This document shows, in pieces, positions 1-8,505 of a DNA stretch of 39,835 nt. The stretch spans positions 83,866 through 123,700 of the forward strand of contig AWNW01000002.1 in the NCBI GenBank assembly GCA_000493945.1, written 5' to 3'. Position 1 is the first letter of the stretch. The number at the start of each line of letters is the position of its first letter. The translations under genes were made by a program, and so were the position numbers. Under the pieces are notes generated by a model that ran no database searches, was not told where the DNA came from, and saw only the letters and a program-made list of their open reading frames with translations. Source of the DNA: Candidatus Hydrogenedens terephthalaticus JGI OTU-1. Its GTDB lineage: Bacteria; Hydrogenedentota; Hydrogenedentia; Hydrogenedentales; Hydrogenedentaceae.

Positions 1-1017
1 GCTGATAGCATACCTGTTATAAGGAAATGCGTTTTCAAATCTACTCTTTCTACAAAGAGCAATCCTACCGGAATATATATCGAAGATAATTCGGGAAGTT
101 CTAATCCTTCTAATTCTTTAGGTGATATTAATGACCCCAATTCAGGCTGGAATACATTTAATCTTAATGAAGGAAAAGCAATAATAAGTGAACGAACTGA
201 TGAGATTACTGCCCATAATAATGATTGGGGAACAGAAGATGCTGGAGAAATTTCAAATCAAGTTCAAGGGAATTTAGATACCCAATATTATCTGGGCAAA
301 GGTAAAGCAATGATTGCCTCCTCACTTGTCTGTGTCGTATGGAATGCAAATAATAGAGACCCCATCCTGAATGCCACTGTAACTATAAATCCTTCTGTAT
401 ATCCTCCATTAACACAGAATACAAATGGCGTTTATACATTTCCTTCTATTCCTGATGGAACATATACCGTAAGAATCACTGCCCCTAATTTTGAAACACG
501 ACAGGTTATTACAAATGTTCCCGAAGGAGATTTGAAATCTGAATCTGTTGCATTAAAACCTGTTACCCCTGTAGAAGGTGAGGGTACTGTTGAAGGCACA
601 CCTGAAGGTTCATCAGAAGGAACTACAGAAGGTTCTACAGAAGGAACAAATGAGGGAGAAAATGAAGGAGAAAAAGGTGTCCAAATTCCAGATGTAAAAG
701 GAAAGTCTATTGAGGAAGCAACTCAAATATTGATTTCTGCAGGACTTCGTGTTTCCAATACGATAAAAGAAGAATATAGTAAAGACATTCCAAAAGGGAA
801 AATCGTTCGAACAGAACCAGCAATTGGGACAGAGGTATCAAAAAATACAGAGGTAACTCTGGTAATTAGCAAAGGTGTTAAAAGACGGTTTATTATTTCC
901 TGTGGACCTAATTATAATCAGAATTCATATTGGGGCGATATAATAATTTGCTTCTTCGTTTCTACCTTACTTTTACACAATCGTCAAAGAAAAGCACACA
1001 AAATAATAGATAAATAA
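1..1017 (+). CDS. Surface protein, 3' part: carboxypeptidase-like repeat, EG linker, PASTA domain, C-terminal anchor
   Basis: The reading frame is open from the first base of the window, so the true start lies to the left; 338 codons are visible. In order there is a region rich in Asn, Gly and Ser, a carboxypeptidase-regulatory-like beta-sandwich (about 325-560, with TFPSIPDGTYTVRI), a Glu-Gly repeat linker (574-675), one PASTA domain (about 685-876, IPDVKGKSIEEA...) and a tail with Cys-Gly-Pro, a hydrophobic stretch and RQRK (about 901-993). PASTA domains bind cell-wall muropeptides or act as spacers. A Cys followed by a membrane helix and an Arg/Lys end recalls C-terminal protein-sorting tails of the MYXO-CTERM kind. 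I infer an exported, envelope-anchored protein; ligand unknown. It converges on mltG with 6 bases between the stops. Confidence 0.7.
   Translation, partial: ADSIPVIRKCVFKSTLSTKSNPTGIYIEDNSGSSNPSNSLGDINDPNSGWNTFNLNEGKAIISERTDEITAHNNDWGTEDAGEISNQVQGNLDTQYYLGKGKAMIASSLVCVVWNANNRDPILNATVTINPSVYPPLTQNTNGVYTFPSIPDGTYTVRITAPNFETRQVITNVPEGDLKSESVALKPVTPVEGEGTVEGTPEGSSEGTTEGSTEGTNEGENEGEKGVQIPDVKGKSIEEATQILISAGLRVSNTIKEEYSKDIPKGKIVRTEPAIGTEVSKNTEVTLVISKGVKRRFIISCGPNYNQNSYWGDIIICFFVSTLLLHNRQRKAHKIIDK
574..675 (+). repeat. Glu-Gly (EGxxEG) repeat linker
   Basis: This stretch encodes about ten EG dipeptides spaced by two or three residues, many of them Thr or Ser (EGTVEGTPEGSSEGTTEG and onwards). It separates the carboxypeptidase-like domain from the PASTA domain and is probably an extended, acidic, unstructured spacer. 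Such EG runs just before a C-terminal anchor are a recurring style in some PVC-related and Hydrogenedentota-type genomes (from memory). Confidence 0.75.
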
Positions 1018-1023
1018 TATTCA

Positions 1024-2076
1024 CTATTTTTGAGTAGACTCTGTTTTGATATTTTGTTTCTTTTTTATTGCTTTACGGTAATGAATGACTGCATCTGTGT
1101 GTGTATCCATATCTTTGCTAAATGTATGTGTCTTTCCGTCTGCATTAGATACAAAATAAAGATATTCTCCTAATTCAGGGAACAAGGCTGCGCGTAAGCT
1201 GGGTAGACCGGGATTTGATATAGGAGTTGGCGGTAATCCTTTGTATTTGTATGTATTATATAGAGAATCTATTTGTTTATCAGCATTGGTTAGTAATACA
1301 CCATATTTTTGATTGGCATATTGTAATGTTGCATCAATTTGAAGAGGCATATCTTTCTTTAACCGATTATATATAACCTGAGCAATAAGAGGGCGTTCTT
1401 CATCTATTTTTGCTTCTTCTTCAATTAATGATGCTACAATAACTTTTTGATATTTTTCCTCATTGGAAAGTTCAAATCCATTTTCTCCCATTAATTTTTC
1501 CCATTCTTTCTCAAATTGATTTATCATTACATCTGCAAGGGTCTTTGCATCGGGAACCTCTTCAAATAGATATGTTCCCGGCATTAAAAAGCCTTCCACA
1601 GTCGGTCCCGGAATATTTTTTTCTTTTGCATATTCATTGGAATTTACGAGTTCTAAAAATTTTTGCGGATCTGGTGCAATTAAGGAAATTTGTTTATTTG
1701 TTAAACCCTCCGGAACGGTTATTTTATATGCATATATAGGACGGATGGGACCTTTTAAGAGAAGTTCATATATTTGCTTGGCTGAATACCCTTTTGGAAT
1801 AGAATATATACCATATTTTATATCTTTATCTCCCCCCTTCATTTTTATTAAGATTAAGAAGAGAATTTCATGGGGGATAAGTCCTTTTTCTTTTAATAGA
1901 AAAGCAATATCCTTCGCAGTATTTCCTTTGTTAACTGTTATTTCAATAGGTTCTCCGGGAACACCTTCTCTTACAATATATATATATCCACCTACAACAA
2001 CAATTCCTATTAACAATGACAAGCATATTGCTATAAATAAACATACAAGTATAATTTTTAATATGATTTTTTTCAT
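1024..2076 (-). CDS. mltG: Endolytic murein transglycosylase MltG (YceG family)
   Basis: A 350-residue membrane-anchored lytic transglycosylase that cuts nascent glycan strands at the inner membrane and so sets their length. Residues 5-35 form one N-terminal membrane helix. A LysM-like region follows (about 43-110), then the YceG catalytic domain with EGFLMPGTY at 161-169 and ASLIEEEA at 215-222. By comparison with E. coli MltG (ASIVEKE) the catalytic acid is Glu219. The following NRLKKDMPLQIDATLQY segment matches the family. The length is normal. It lies 13 bases downstream of ruvX on the same strand, a pairing seen in many bacteria, so the two are probably cotranscribed. Confidence 0.95.
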   Translation of the reverse strand: MKKIILKIILVCLFIAICLSLLIGIVVVGGYIYIVREGVPGEPIEITVNKGNTAKDIAFLLKEKGLIPHEILFLILIKMKGGDKDIKYGIYSIPKGYSAKQIYELLLKGPIRPIYAYKITVPEGLTNKQISLIAPDPQKFLELVNSNEYAKEKNIPGPTVEGFLMPGTYLFEEVPDAKTLADVMINQFEKEWEKLMGENGFELSNEEKYQKVIVASLIEEEAKIDEERPLIAQVIYNRLKKDMPLQIDATLQYANQKYGVLLTNADKQIDSLYNTYKYKGLPPTPISNPGLPSLRAALFPELGEYLYFVSNADGKTHTFSKDMDTHTDAVIHYRKAIKKKQNIKTESTQK

Positions 2077-2089
2077 ATCTTTATATTTT

Positions 2090-2515
2090 TTATTTCCCTT
2101 TATTTAATTCCAAATATGTCTCTAACAGTTTCGCTGCCGCAATTTTATCTATAATACCTCTTTGTTTTTTCTGTCCTATACCTATATCCGTTAATGCTCG
2201 TTGTGCCACGGTAGTAGTTAGTCTTTCATCTACCATTTCAATATCTAAATTAATTTCTGCTTTAAGTTCCTCTATGAAACCCTTTACTTTTTCTGCTTGT
2301 ATCCCTTCACTACCATCCATTTTTAATGGATAACCGATAATAACTTTCTTAACTTCTTTTTCTTTGATAATATCCTGTATCGTCTTTATAAAATCTGCAT
2401 TTTTTCTTAAATCTATTACCATTAGGGGAAAAGCGAAAATCCGTAATGGGTCACTTATGGCGAGTCCTATTCGAACTTCACCATAATCAATGGCAAGTAT
2501 TCTTCCTTCTTCCAA
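2090..2515 (-). CDS. ruvX: RuvX/YqgF family putative pre-16S rRNA nuclease (Holliday junction resolvase fold)
   Basis: A 141-residue RNase H-fold protein of the YqgF family, linked to 5' maturation of 16S rRNA and originally proposed as a Holliday junction resolvase. AIDYGEVRIGLA (8-19) carries the first catalytic Asp, VDERLTT the conserved Glu, and DKIAAAKLLETYL the last Asp. The start is TTG: no ATG fits without deleting the first motif, and an AAGGA ribosome site lies about 8-9 bases upstream. It leads the ruvX-mltG pair and is divergent from the gene at 2615. Confidence 0.93.
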   Translation of the reverse strand: MEEGRILAIDYGEVRIGLAISDPLRIFAFPLMVIDLRKNADFIKTIQDIIKEKEVKKVIIGYPLKMDGSEGIQAEKVKGFIEELKAEINLDIEMVDERLTTTVAQRALTDIGIGQKKQRGIIDKIAAAKLLETYLELNKGK

Positions 2516-2561
2516 TTTAAGTTCCTTTCTTATTTTATTACCAAAACATTTTATTTTATAA

Positions 2562-2570
2562 TGGTATAAA
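2562..2570 (+). promoter_or_regulatory. Possible extended -10 promoter for the gene at 2615
   Basis: TGGTATAAA in the ruvX/2615 divergent gap has the TG-n extension of an extended -10 element, about 45 bases before the start codon. There is no good -35. A similar TGGTATAAT stands before thiC. Confidence 0.35.
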
Positions 2571-2614
2571 CTTGTTAATTTGTAATTGAATTATAACGCT
2601 TTTGGGAGTTCTTC

Positions 2615-3295
2615 ATGCATATAGAAGACAGACCTATTCATTTTTCTGTTGAATTGATACATAATCCGACACCTATAAATAAAGAAATTTTGCAAAGGTT
2701 TTATTATGATTTAATTGGTTCTCCTGTCTCGTATGACAGCATTGATTTCAGTTTTCCTATGCAAACACGCTTCTACTCTACACGAGGGAATAGAAGTCAA
2801 TCCATAGTCCTTTTTCTTTTAGACCGAACCATAATTATAGAAGAATGGACAACCATTACTTTTACTGAATTTTTAAACAAAGTAAAAGAATTAGGACCTA
2901 AGATATTACAGGTTAGAAACCAGATGGTTTTTCTTGCCCATACAGGAACTCTACGCTCAACATTTGCACTAACTCGATATGACGATGCAAAATCTTTCAT
3001 TATGGAAAAATTATTAAATCAATCTCAGGAACTTATGATTGACCATTTTGGAAGACCCTTAGCAACAACAGGGATACGATTTGTTTTTCCAGAGTCAAAT
3101 GATACTCCTGGAATATACCATGTTCTTATTGAATCTTTCCGTCACAGTAAAAAAGAACTTTTCGTTGAAGTGCGGGGAATTTTTGGAAGACAGCCTGTTC
3201 CTGCACAAAATATAGATTTAATAATCGAAAATTTAAAGGAAATGCGGGAATTCCTTACTAAACGATTGCAACCTTATCTTGCACAATATGATTGA
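2615..3295 (+). CDS. Conserved-looking protein of unknown function
   Basis: I do not recognise this 226-residue protein. It is soluble, with no signal peptide or membrane helix. It looks like alternating strands and helices, with Arg-rich patches (TRFYSTRGNRSQ near 50-61) and a C-terminal helix ending in LTKRLQPYLAQYD. A GGAG ribosome site lies six bases upstream of the ATG. The pattern is loosely reminiscent of the broad TIGR04255-type families, but I cannot support that assignment. It is divergent from ruvX and its stop is 4 bases from that of the aldo/keto reductase. Confidence 0.75.
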   Translation: MHIEDRPIHFSVELIHNPTPINKEILQRFYYDLIGSPVSYDSIDFSFPMQTRFYSTRGNRSQSIVLFLLDRTIIIEEWTTITFTEFLNKVKELGPKILQVRNQMVFLAHTGTLRSTFALTRYDDAKSFIMEKLLNQSQELMIDHFGRPLATTGIRFVFPESNDTPGIYHVLIESFRHSKKELFVEVRGIFGRQPVPAQNIDLIIENLKEMREFLTKRLQPYLAQYD

Positions 3296-3299
3296 TTAA

Positions 3300-4280
3300 T
3301 TACCAGCCTCTTAAACGATAAACATCCAGAGGTTCTCTATCCGTAGGCAACGGTGGTTGGTAAGATAGTTCTGAAATCTCCTTCCATTGTTCCATAGATA
3401 GTTTTAAATCAACACATTGTATTACTTCTTTGAATTGTTCTAAAGTCCTTGCTCCTAATAAAATGGAAGTAACCGTAGGGTTACTTTTTACCCAACTTGC
3501 TGCTAAAACGGCTGGGGAATAACCTTTCTCCTCTGCATATTGAACGAATTTCCGTGTAATCTCTTCATACATTGGGTTACTATAGCGCTGTTGGTACATC
3601 TTATTTTCATTTAATCTCCCCTTCTCCCCTTTTAAGTATTTTCCAGTTAACATCCCTGCACCCAGAATATTATATGGAACTACAGCAAGATTTTCTTGTT
3701 TGGCTAAGGGTAAAATTTCCACCTCTACCTGCCGTTTGATAAGACTATACATAGGCTGGATGCAAACAACAGGGGTATAATGGTATTCTCTTGCCACCGC
3801 GATTGCCTTCATTATTTGCCATGCAGAAAAGTTAGAAATGCCCATATAAAGAACTTTTCCCTGCATAATTAATGTATGGACTGCTTCTAAAGAATACTCT
3901 ATGGATGTATATTCATCCCAATGATGAAGATAAAGTATATCAAGGTATTCTGTTTTTAATCGTCGCAAAGATTCCTCCACAGATTGTATGATGTTTTTTT
4001 TAGATAATCCTTCGTTATTTATCCCTTGTTGTGAGGGGAAAAATACCTTAGAAGCAAGAATAATATCTTTTCGCTTTTTACCTATCCATTCCCCTACAAT
4101 CTTCTCCGTTTCCCCTTTATTATAGTTATGTGCGGTATCAAAGAAATTTATTCCTATATCATAAGCATAATTCATAATTTTGCAACTGACTTCTTTATCT
4201 GCCTCATTACCAAATGTCATTGTCCCCAGACAAACTTCAGAAACTTTCAAGCCTGATTTCCCTAATGGAACATAGTTCAT
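3300..4280 (-). CDS. Aldo/keto reductase
   Basis: A 326-residue NAD(P)H-dependent oxidoreductase with a TIM-barrel fold that reduces aldehydes or ketones. The catalytic tetrad is visible: Asp48 and Tyr53 (FFDTAHNYNKGETE), Lys78 (LASKVF) and His119/120 (YLHHWD). GISNFSAWQ and the late LLGARTLEQF cofactor segment are typical of the YghZ/Kv-beta-like branch. It is cytoplasmic and normal in length. It follows tRNA-Met by 39 bases on the same strand and may be read from the tRNA promoter. The natural substrate cannot be told from the sequence. Confidence 0.9.
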   Translation of the reverse strand: MNYVPLGKSGLKVSEVCLGTMTFGNEADKEVSCKIMNYAYDIGINFFDTAHNYNKGETEKIVGEWIGKKRKDIILASKVFFPSQQGINNEGLSKKNIIQSVEESLRRLKTEYLDILYLHHWDEYTSIEYSLEAVHTLIMQGKVLYMGISNFSAWQIMKAIAVAREYHYTPVVCIQPMYSLIKRQVEVEILPLAKQENLAVVPYNILGAGMLTGKYLKGEKGRLNENKMYQQRYSNPMYEEITRKFVQYAEEKGYSPAVLAASWVKSNPTVTSILLGARTLEQFKEVIQCVDLKLSMEQWKEISELSYQPPLPTDREPLDVYRLRGW

Positions 4281-4319
4281 AAGTTATCTCCCTCAAAAAG
4301 ACCTTACATAAATAGAAAG

Positions 4320-4393
4320 TGGCGGCGCAGGGATTCGAACCCCGGACACGCGGATTATGATTCCGCTGCTCTAACCAACTGAGCTACGCCGCC
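4320..4393 (-). tRNA. tRNA-Met (CAT anticodon), elongator type
   Basis: A full cloverleaf can be drawn on the minus strand: a 7-bp acceptor stem (GGCGGCG/CGCCGCC), a D arm with AGCTCAGTTGGTTAGAGC, an anticodon stem GCGGA/TCCGC around the loop ATCATAA (anticodon CAT), a T arm with GGTTCGAATCC, and discriminator A. Position 1 pairs with 72, which argues against the initiator tRNA. The same anticodon could in principle be tRNA-Ile2 (lysidine-modified), but the body closely resembles elongator tRNA-Met. CCA is not encoded. Confidence 0.95.
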
Positions 4394-4405
4394 ATGGGGA
4401 ATATA

Positions 4406-4435
4406 ATTATAGCAAATGTGTTTTTTATTATACAA
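4406..4435 (-). promoter_or_regulatory. Sigma-70-type promoter for tRNA-Met
   Basis: On the minus strand TTGTAT (4430-4435) and TATAAT (4406-4411) are 18 bases apart. The -10 ends 13 bases before the first base of the tRNA, so transcription would begin just upstream of its mature 5' end. This is the best-formed promoter in the window. Confidence 0.6.
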
Positions 4436-4566
4436 CAGTTCGAAATATACCTAATCTCTCTAAAAGATAATACCTGTATATTTCTCAATAACGGTTCAAA
4501 CTCGTTTTATTATAATTTTTTTTCTTATACTAATTAGAAATTTATCATGAATTTAGGAGTAAATGT

Positions 4567-5337
4567 ATGACGGTTGTACTTTCATGGAATGTTAACGGAT
4601 TTCGTTCCATATTAAAAAAAGGCTTTACTGAATGGCTTGAAGAAGTTTCGCCAGATATTATTTGTTTACAAGAAACCAAATTGAAACCTTCTGATATAAA
4701 AGACAACTCTTTCCCTATACCTTCACATTATCACACTTATTGGAGTTTTGCCAAAAAACCTGGTTATAGTGGAACTGCATTTTTCTGCAAAAAGAAACCT
4801 GCTCAAATAATAGAAATAAATGAGCCTGCTTTTACAGATGAAGGAAGGGTGCAAATAGCCGATTTCGGTGATTTTATTCTTATTAATTCATACTGGCCTA
4901 ATAGTCAGGAAGAAAAAAAACGACTTTCTTACAAACTTGAGTTTATTGACAAATTGCAAAAAATACTCCTTGATTTCGTTAAAAAGGATAAAAAAAATAT
5001 ACTCGTGTGTGGAGATTTCAATATAGCCCATACAGAGATTGACCTTGCCAGACCTAAAGAGAATGAAAATCATGCAGGCTATTATCCTGAAGAAAGAGAA
5101 TCTATGACAAAGTTTTTAAATGCAGGTTTCGTGGATACTTTTCGTATGTTTTGTAAGGAAGGGGGACATTATACATGGTGGTCCTATCGAACTAATGCAA
5201 GGGCTCGGAATATTGGTTGGAGAATTGATTATCATGTGGTAAATGAAACATTTAAGAAGCGTATTAAAAGGTCATGGATACTATCCGATGTTGTTGGCTC
5301 TGATCATTGTCCCATAGGTATTGAAATTATTAAATAG
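4567..5337 (+). CDS. xth: Exodeoxyribonuclease III (AP endonuclease, ExoA/Xth family)
   Basis: A 256-residue base-excision repair nuclease that cuts at abasic sites and removes 3' blocks. Family motifs appear in order: SWNVNG (catalytic Asn), LQETK (metal Glu), INSYWPN, VCGDFNIAH (Asp/Asn pair), GWRIDY and SDHCP (catalytic Asp/His). The length is standard. AGGAG lies seven bases before the ATG. Two A8 tracts (4913-4920 and near 4990) are in frame here. Its end is followed after 10 bases by the cobalamin adenosyltransferase start, so the two are probably cotranscribed. Confidence 0.96.
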   Translation: MTVVLSWNVNGFRSILKKGFTEWLEEVSPDIICLQETKLKPSDIKDNSFPIPSHYHTYWSFAKKPGYSGTAFFCKKKPAQIIEINEPAFTDEGRVQIADFGDFILINSYWPNSQEEKKRLSYKLEFIDKLQKILLDFVKKDKKNILVCGDFNIAHTEIDLARPKENENHAGYYPEERESMTKFLNAGFVDTFRMFCKEGGHYTWWSYRTNARARNIGWRIDYHVVNETFKKRIKRSWILSDVVGSDHCPIGIEIIK

Positions 5338-5347
5338 GTATTTTTAT

Positions 5348-5929
5348 ATGAAAAAATCTTATGTTACAACAAAACAAGGCGATACAGGAAAAACAAAATT
5401 ACCCGATGGACACTGGGTCTCAAAAGACTCGGAAATTATCGAATGTCTGGGTTCTTTGGATAGTCTCCGTGCTAACTTATCTTATCTTCGACTGCAAATA
5501 TTACAATCAGATAATCCCCATAAAATATTCCTTTCTGACATCCTTCTCTGGCTCATACATTGCTGTTTTATCACTGGTACCCAAATATCCGACCCTTCGG
5601 GTGTATTAACTCCACCTAATCATCCTCGACTAACTCAAAAACATCTGAATCAATTGGAGCAATGGCAAGCACAATTAGAAGAGCAACTTCAATTGCCAAG
5701 AAAGTTTGTTACATCTGCCAGTAATACTGTTTCTGCGTATGCAGATATAGTTACCACTGTGGCAAGAGAATTTGAACGCAGATTGATTTCTTTAAGAAAA
5801 AACCAACCTGATGAGACTAATGAGGTATTTATCCCGTTTTATAATCGGTTAAGTGATTTTTTGTTCATCGTTGCACGAATTTTGGATAACAATGACTTTA
5901 ATACTGTAGACTATACACTTATCCAATAA
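5348..5929 (+). CDS. Cob(I)alamin adenosyltransferase, PduO type
   Basis: A 193-residue PduO/MMAB-family enzyme that transfers adenosine from ATP to cob(I)alamin to make coenzyme B12. TTKQGDTGKTKL (7-18) is the N-terminal ATP-binding motif, AREFERRL the conserved Arg-rich helix, and NRLSDFLFIVAR the C-terminal family signature. I place the start at 5348 (MKKSYVTT...), where homologues begin. An earlier in-frame ATG at 5321 lies inside xth and would add nine unrelated residues. No other B12 genes are in view. It converges on the hydrolase with 4 bases between stops. Confidence 0.92.
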   Translation: MKKSYVTTKQGDTGKTKLPDGHWVSKDSEIIECLGSLDSLRANLSYLRLQILQSDNPHKIFLSDILLWLIHCCFITGTQISDPSGVLTPPNHPRLTQKHLNQLEQWQAQLEEQLQLPRKFVTSASNTVSAYADIVTTVAREFERRLISLRKNQPDETNEVFIPFYNRLSDFLFIVARILDNNDFNTVDYTLIQ

Positions 5930-5933
5930 AAAT

Positions 5934-6779
5934 CTATTCCTGTCCAGATGAATTTAATACTCTCTCTACAAAATTTCTTAGTCCATTGATATATTTTTCC
6001 CCTGTTATGATAAACCCTTCGTTATGGTCACCTACAATTTCTAAAAACTCTTTTTCACACTCTAACAACTCAAATATTTTCTGCCCATGGTAATATTTTA
6101 CAACGGTATCCTGGGGACTATGAATAACTAAAACAGGGGATTTTATTTTCTTCAACTTTTTTTTGGTATAAAATTCATTTCCTTTTGCAAATCGTTCTGG
6201 AAACCATGAAAATATATCTCTTGCCACATCAATTGTTGAAAGGAAGGTGCTTTCAAGGATTACACCCGCACATTCTACTTTCGTCGCTAAATCTGCCGTT
6301 ACTGCACCTCCTAAAGAACGACCAAAAAGAATTATATTCTTGGGAGAATATCCTTTGGTTTCTGTTAGATATTTCCACATAGCTAAAGCATCTTTGCAAC
6401 ATCTTTCCTCTGAAGGTTTCCCTGTTGACTTACCATACCCGCCATAATCATAAACTAAAACACTTAAACCTAACTTTCGGAATATACCTACAGATTCCAA
6501 TCGGTCTGCTATATTTCCTGCATTTCCATGTGAAAAAAGGATAACACCTTTTGATTCTTCATAAGGGATATACCACCCATGAGTCTGTTCTTTATCTACC
6601 TGAATCATAACATCTTCATATTTCCACTGATAATAATCTGGTGTCCTATAAATAGAAGATGTCCTTTGATATAGGAGATTTGGGAAAATATATTTAGCGA
6701 ACAAAGAGAACGAAATCATAGCAATAACAGTGAATAATATTATAATGGTACATAAATATTTATATTTAACTATTTTCAT
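5934..6779 (-). CDS. Membrane-anchored alpha/beta hydrolase (Bem46/ABHD13-like)
   Basis: A 281-residue serine hydrolase. Residues 8-31 form an N-terminal membrane helix, with the catalytic domain probably outside the cytoplasm. SHGNAGN (83-89) is the oxyanion region, GRSLGG (153-158) gives nucleophile Ser155, and Asp224 (SPQDTVV) and His252 (GDHNEG) complete the triad. The spacing fits the Bem46/ABHD12-17 group, whose members are thioesterases or lipases. The substrate is unknown. It begins 20 bases after araD on the same strand and may be the last gene of the thiC-dusB-araD run. Confidence 0.87.
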   Translation of the reverse strand: MKIVKYKYLCTIIILFTVIAMISFSLFAKYIFPNLLYQRTSSIYRTPDYYQWKYEDVMIQVDKEQTHGWYIPYEESKGVILFSHGNAGNIADRLESVGIFRKLGLSVLVYDYGGYGKSTGKPSEERCCKDALAMWKYLTETKGYSPKNIILFGRSLGGAVTADLATKVECAGVILESTFLSTIDVARDIFSWFPERFAKGNEFYTKKKLKKIKSPVLVIHSPQDTVVKYYHGQKIFELLECEKEFLEIVGDHNEGFIITGEKYINGLRNFVERVLNSSGQE

Positions 6780-6799
6780 TTATATATTTATTAAAAACA

Positions 6800-7480
6800 C
6801 TATTTTTGTCCATAATATGCGTCTTTCCCCCATTTTCTTTCATAATGCTTCCTTAAATACACTTCTTCTAATGTTTTAATATTCCCTTCATTTATCATAA
6901 TTGTATGGTATGCCATTTCTGCTAATTGCTCAAGGACAAAGGCTGTTTCAACTGATTTCTCTACATTCTCTCCCCAAACAAAAGGACCATGTCCCGGGAC
7001 AAGAACTGCCTTACATCTTTCTACACCGTTTTGTAAAATACACTTAATAATCTGCTGTCCAATAGAATTTTCATAGTCTTCTGTATTTGGCATTTCAGTT
7101 AATGGGATATCTCCAAAAAAATAATCTGCATGAGTAGTTCCCAAGCATGGAATTGGCTTTCTTGCCTGAGCCCAACATGTGGCAAAATGGGAATGAGTGT
7201 GAACAACACCACCCGCATTGGGGATATTTCTATATATAGCCAGATGAATAGGTAAATCTACCGATGGTTTTAAATCCCCCTCAATAATTTTTCCATCCAT
7301 ATCTACAACAACCATATCCCGCACTTTTAGTTTGTGATAAGGAACTCCACTGGGTTTAATTACTACTAAATTACTTTCTCTATCTATACCACTGGCATTT
7401 CCCCATGTTAAAATTACTAATTTTTCCTGAACCAACTGTAAATTTGCCTCAAAAACTTCCTTTTTTAATCTCTCTAACAT
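6800..7480 (-). CDS. araD: L-ribulose-5-phosphate 4-epimerase
   Basis: A 226-residue class II aldolase/epimerase that interconverts L-ribulose-5-P and D-xylulose-5-P using a divalent metal. The match to E. coli AraD is close throughout: TWGNASGIDRE near 25, IKPSGV at 41-46, Asp75, metal ligands His94 and His96 (VVHTHSHFA), GTTHADYFFG at 114-123, His164 (PGHGPF) and the ending AYYGQK. AAAGGA lies seven bases upstream of the ATG. No araA, araB or arabinose regulator is nearby; it lies 12 bases after dusB. It may therefore serve pentose interconversion in general. A sibling specificity such as ulaF-type remains possible. Confidence 0.9.
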   Translation of the reverse strand: MLERLKKEVFEANLQLVQEKLVILTWGNASGIDRESNLVVIKPSGVPYHKLKVRDMVVVDMDGKIIEGDLKPSVDLPIHLAIYRNIPNAGGVVHTHSHFATCWAQARKPIPCLGTTHADYFFGDIPLTEMPNTEDYENSIGQQIIKCILQNGVERCKAVLVPGHGPFVWGENVEKSVETAFVLEQLAEMAYHTIMINEGNIKTLEEVYLRKHYERKWGKDAYYGQK

Positions 7481-7492
7481 TATATTTTCCTT

Positions 7493-8494
7493 TTATTCGT
7501 TTGCATCTGAATGAACTATATCATTGACCTTCTCTGGATTTTCCATAACAGATATTAATATTTCTTCTATTTTCTGGGCACATTTAAGATTCATAATCTC
7601 TGTGCGTATCTTTCCAATATAAGGATAACCGTGCAAATAACCATTATAAAACTTTCTAAATATAGGAACTCCCCTCTGTTCGCCGTAATATTCAATATGC
7701 TTTCTAAAATGTATAAGGCACCACTTTATCCGTTCTTTGATGTCTGGATCAGATAAGTATTCACCTTTTTTTTCTAAATATAATTTACAACGCTTAAATA
7801 AAAAGGGGTTTCCGATAACAGCCCTGCCTATCATAACCCCATCTGCACCTAATTCAAAACATTTTTCAACATCCTGCGGCGTTTTTATATCTCCATTGGC
7901 TACAAAAGGAATCTTCGATTTTTCTTTTATTTTTGGTATCCATGACCAATCCGCATTCCCCTTTAAACCCTGTTGTCTTGTCCTTAAATGCACAGTAATA
8001 AAATCAATACCCACTTTATAAGCAATTTCTAAAACATCAAAAATAGTAATATTACTATCGTCCCAACCTAATCGCGTTTTTAATGTAACAGGTAGTTTTG
8101 TATTCGATTTTACCTCAGATAAAACCCGTTCCAATTTTTTTAGGTCTTTTAGTAAACCTGCACCATCTCCCCTATTTGCAATTTTTTTTACCCAACAACC
8201 TGCGTTAATATCAATGAAATCGGGAGCATAACTTTCGGCTGTTTTAGCCGCATTTGCCATTGACAATTCTGAACTACCATATAATTGAATACCGATAGGT
8301 CTTTCTTGTTCATTAAAACTCATTTTTTTCAACGACCTATCTACATTTCTAATTACTGCCTCTGCACTCACAAATTCCGTAACGACAACATCTGCGCCCC
8401 ATTCCTTGCAGATATTACGAAAAGGATAATCGGTTATATCATCCATAGGGGCAAGAAATAAAGGTTTTTCTATTTCATACTTTCCGATTTTCAT
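7493..8494 (-). CDS. dusB: tRNA-dihydrouridine synthase, Dus family
   Basis: A 333-residue FMN-dependent enzyme that reduces uridine in tRNA D-loops. LFLAPMDDITDYPFR (12-26), GIQLYG (68-73), the catalytic Cys100 in INAGCWVKKIANRGDGAGLL, KTRLGW, HLRTRQQGLKG and VANGDI mark a TIM-barrel Dus protein, closest in style to DusB. The residue after the catalytic Cys is Trp where the family nearly always has Pro. Two A8 tracts in the gene are in frame. It lies between thiC (11 bases) and araD (12 bases) on the same strand. Confidence 0.92.
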   Translation of the reverse strand: MKIGKYEIEKPLFLAPMDDITDYPFRNICKEWGADVVVTEFVSAEAVIRNVDRSLKKMSFNEQERPIGIQLYGSSELSMANAAKTAESYAPDFIDINAGCWVKKIANRGDGAGLLKDLKKLERVLSEVKSNTKLPVTLKTRLGWDDSNITIFDVLEIAYKVGIDFITVHLRTRQQGLKGNADWSWIPKIKEKSKIPFVANGDIKTPQDVEKCFELGADGVMIGRAVIGNPFLFKRCKLYLEKKGEYLSDPDIKERIKWCLIHFRKHIEYYGEQRGVPIFRKFYNGYLHGYPYIGKIRTEIMNLKCAQKIEEILISVMENPEKVNDIVHSDANE

Positions 8495-8505
8495 AGTATT
8501 GGGTG

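Noticed and set aside
1637..2107. A 156-codon open frame on the plus strand inside mltG
   Set aside because: It is fully antisense to a gene with clear MltG motifs, and its translation looks like reversed membrane-rich code with no family pattern. The same holds for other opposite-strand frames, for example in the permease (24612-25022), MacB (32227-32670) and the adaptor (33554-33928).
5321..5347. An earlier start for the cobalamin adenosyltransferase
   Set aside because: It overlaps the end of xth and adds nine residues unlike the family; ATG 5348 matches the usual N terminus.
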